A DNA stretch of 14,814 nucleotides from an uncultured Fusibacter sp. (lineage in GTDB: Bacteria > Bacillota > Clostridia > Peptostreptococcales > Acidaminobacteraceae). The notes under the pieces were generated by a model that saw only the letters and a program-made list of their open reading frames with translations, was not told the origin of the DNA and did not search any database. A program made the position numbers and the translations under genes. Location of the stretch: positions 1-14,814 of the forward strand of contig CALFXQ010000015.1 of the NCBI GenBank assembly GCA_937958285.1, given 5' to 3'. Positions 13,040 to 14,814 of this stretch are shown piece by piece (positions within the stretch are counted from its first letter, which is position 1; each line of letters starts with the position of its first letter).

Positions 13040-14683
13040 GTGTATAAAAAAACGACCATACTCTTAATAGTCACACTTATTGTCACGTCATGCTTGCAAA
13101 CCCTGTGGGCAAGTGATAAATCACAAGATATCATTGAAGATGCTATAAATATTGACACACTGCTTTCCGAATATAATTATGAGTCTGCATATCCTCTGAT
13201 GCAAGCCTTTATCACCACTTATAAGGATCAAAGCAAAACTTCGACCTATCTCAAAGTACTCGCTTCAATGGTCGCCCTTGAGTATCATTATTGGATGTAC
13301 GACAAGCTATTAGAACATGCCGATCTTCTATACAATCTTTCAGATGCGCCCGAACACTGGCGCTTTCGCATCGATGCCCTAGAAGTCTTTGCCTACTACG
13401 ATTATTTTAATTATGAAAATTATAAGGCCGTGGCAAAGTACAACGAGATGCAGGCTTACGCTACAAGCATTGATTCTGAAAACATTCTGCCACAATACTA
13501 CTACGGTATGGCACTATTGGCTATTGACGATCAAAAGTATAGCGAAGCCCTCGAATTGGTCGACAAAGGACTCGCCCTTAGCGAAAAGCCTTTTGCTAAA
13601 TCCCATATTTACGCACCTCAAACACTGAGTGGTCTCAAGTTTAAAGCTGAAATTGCACACTTTCAGAAGGACTATGTTACATCTGTAAAGCGCATGCAAG
13701 AAGCTTATAACACCATTTCCCCAAAAGACATCGACCGCTTAGCTGCCATAGGTTTTGACTTAACACAATATCACATCGATGCAAATGACATTAAGTCTGC
13801 AGAGCAAATGCTATCTACGGCCACCGCAAATTTTGAGCGTTCGAAAGCGCTTCTAAAAGCTCAGATTGAACCCGAGTTAATCAGTCGCTTAGATGCTCAG
13901 ATAGCATACAAAAAAGGCGATTTTAGAAGGGCTGCCGAGCTATATAGTCAAATTGCTGAGTGGAAGACCAATCCTGATGATGTGCAAAAGACCATTGCCG
14001 CAAACGAAGCAGCTTCGGCCTTTGAACTCGCAGAAATTGACAAGCAAATCAGCCTTCTTGACCAGCTTCAAGTTGAACAGCGTGAGCGCATTCGGTTACA
14101 ACAAAGAAATCTAGTCACTGCATATTCTGGTATTGGTATTTTAATTATCACCATATTTGCTACCCTCTTCGCAATTCGATTTCAAATCGGTCAACGCAAT
14201 AAACTCTATAGACTGTCCATAACTGATCAACTTACACAGCTTTACAACCGCGCAAAAATAATCGACGAGTTCGAAAAACTACAGCCTGGCCAGTACTGTA
14301 TTGCACTTATCGACTTAGATCGCTTTAAGATGATTAACGACACCTATGGCCATCAAGCGGGTGATCATGTTTTAAAAGTTGTAGCTGATGTGATGCAAAA
14401 GTCAATAAGGCCCAATGACATGATTGGACGATACGGCGGTGAAGAATTTTTAGCACTCTTTCAGACAAACTCACTGCAAACAGCGAAAGATATTGCAGAG
14501 CGCATACGCCAAAACGTGGAAGTTTTAGAGTGGTCTTATCCTGGACTAAGAACGACGCTTTCTATTGGCTTAGTCTACTCTCTTCAACATATGGGTGACC
14601 TTCTTTTAAACGAAGCCGACAGTCTACTCTACCTCGCCAAATCTGAAGGTCGCAATCAAGTACAAGCTCAAGATGTCCCATAA
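13040..14683 (+). CDS. Diguanylate cyclase with an extracytoplasmic TPR-like sensor domain
   Basis: A 547-residue protein expected to make cyclic di-GMP in response to an external cue. Residues 1-25 are a signal sequence; VTSC (15-18) could be a lipobox, making it a lipoprotein anchored at C18. Residues about 30-330 are helical and rich in aromatic residues, with TPR-like pairs (for example YYYGMALLAIDDQKYSEALELVDKGL; only part forms one repeat). A short coiled coil (332-356) precedes one membrane helix (about 358-380). Residues 392-545 are GGDEF, with DQLTQLYNR, DLDRFKMINDTYGHQAGD and active-site GGEEF (466-470). R457-P-N-D460 is an intact inhibitory I-site, in contrast to the other GGDEF protein here. 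The GTG start follows GAGGTGA closely. The architecture resembles TPR/GGDEF proteins common in Firmicutes. Downstream lie 54-bp direct repeats. Confidence 0.92.
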   Translation: MYKKTTILLIVTLIVTSCLQTLWASDKSQDIIEDAINIDTLLSEYNYESAYPLMQAFITTYKDQSKTSTYLKVLASMVALEYHYWMYDKLLEHADLLYNLSDAPEHWRFRIDALEVFAYYDYFNYENYKAVAKYNEMQAYATSIDSENILPQYYYGMALLAIDDQKYSEALELVDKGLALSEKPFAKSHIYAPQTLSGLKFKAEIAHFQKDYVTSVKRMQEAYNTISPKDIDRLAAIGFDLTQYHIDANDIKSAEQMLSTATANFERSKALLKAQIEPELISRLDAQIAYKKGDFRRAAELYSQIAEWKTNPDDVQKTIAANEAASAFELAEIDKQISLLDQLQVEQRERIRLQQRNLVTAYSGIGILIITIFATLFAIRFQIGQRNKLYRLSITDQLTQLYNRAKIIDEFEKLQPGQYCIALIDLDRFKMINDTYGHQAGDHVLKVVADVMQKSIRPNDMIGRYGGEEFLALFQTNSLQTAKDIAERIRQNVEVLEWSYPGLRTTLSIGLVYSLQHMGDLLLNEADSLLYLAKSEGRNQVQAQDVP

Positions 14684-14687
14684 AAAT

Positions 14688-14797
14688 AAAAACAAAAAGA
14701 CATAAGCTCAATTGACCACATTATTTTTCGCGTGAGTCCTCTGAAAAACAAAAAGACATAAGCTCAATTGACCACATTATTTTTCGCGTGAGTCCTC
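14688..14797. repeat. Two perfect 54-bp direct repeats (56-bp period) at the window edge
   Basis: Copies at 14688-14741 and 14744-14797 are identical base for base and are separated by two bases. Each holds the 8-bp palindrome TCAATTGA (14708-14715 in copy one) and a CGCG block. The array begins four bases after the stop of the diguanylate cyclase gene. The sequence after copy two (GGTTTGTAG) breaks the pattern, so only two copies are visible. There are no unique spacers of CRISPR type. Confidence 0.95.
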
Positions 14798-14814
14798 GGT
14801 TTGTAGAATCAATT

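Noticed and set aside
14688..14797. CRISPR array at the right edge
   Set aside because: The two 54-base copies are separated by only two bases, so there is no spacer, and no cas gene is nearby.

Overview
The window looks like a piece of chromosome from an anaerobic, mid-GC Firmicute, probably in the Clostridia. The signs are strong AGGAGG-type ribosome binding sites, a TTGACA-N17-TATCAT promoter, rho-independent hairpins with T-tracts, a four-subunit ferredoxin-dependent 2-oxoacid oxidoreductase, and multidomain cyclic-di-GMP proteins of the kind common in that group. The lineage is inferred from gene style only. I see no tRNA, rRNA, CRISPR array, prophage or complete insertion sequence.

Left part (1-2560), leftward: a two-gene alkylation-damage operon. 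The first gene is an Ada sensor/AraC regulator fused to an AlkA DNA glycosylase. The second is a stand-alone O6-alkylguanine-DNA methyltransferase (ogt), translationally coupled one base after the first gene's stop. Both genes carry in-frame 12-bp tandem repeats that expand non-catalytic loops. An extended -10 promoter lies just upstream. Between this operon and the next is a nested palindrome: two hairpins that are inverted copies of one another, one of which is a good terminator for the por operon.

Next (2567-5507), leftward: porC-porD-porA-porB, with every junction overlapping, encoding a pyruvate (or related 2-oxoacid):ferredoxin oxidoreductase. A strong promoter with a dyad just downstream lies at 5602-5651.

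Middle (5514-8370), rightward: an AT-rich leader with six tandem 15-bp units, then a membrane protein with PAS, GGDEF and HD-GYP domains that could both make and break cyclic di-GMP. It is followed by a 52-residue His-rich basic peptide with a near-perfect ribosome binding site, and a bidirectional terminator.

Right part (8381-14814): a leftward pair, an Eis-like acetyltransferase followed by an MFS exporter; a rightward YczE-type membrane protein; a leftward OFA-family (oxalate/formate antiporter-like) MFS carrier with a promoter and a CRP/FNR-like dyad near -60; and a rightward periplasmic-sensor diguanylate cyclase (TPR-like domain, one membrane helix, GGEEF). The window ends in two perfect 54-bp direct repeats at a 56-bp period that may continue beyond the edge.

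Most genes belong to known families. The unexplained material is mainly non-coding or low-complexity: four separate tandem-repeat tracts, the nested palindrome, the small His-rich gene after the bifunctional cyclic-di-GMP protein, and a G/C-rich palindromic island inside the Eis-like gene.
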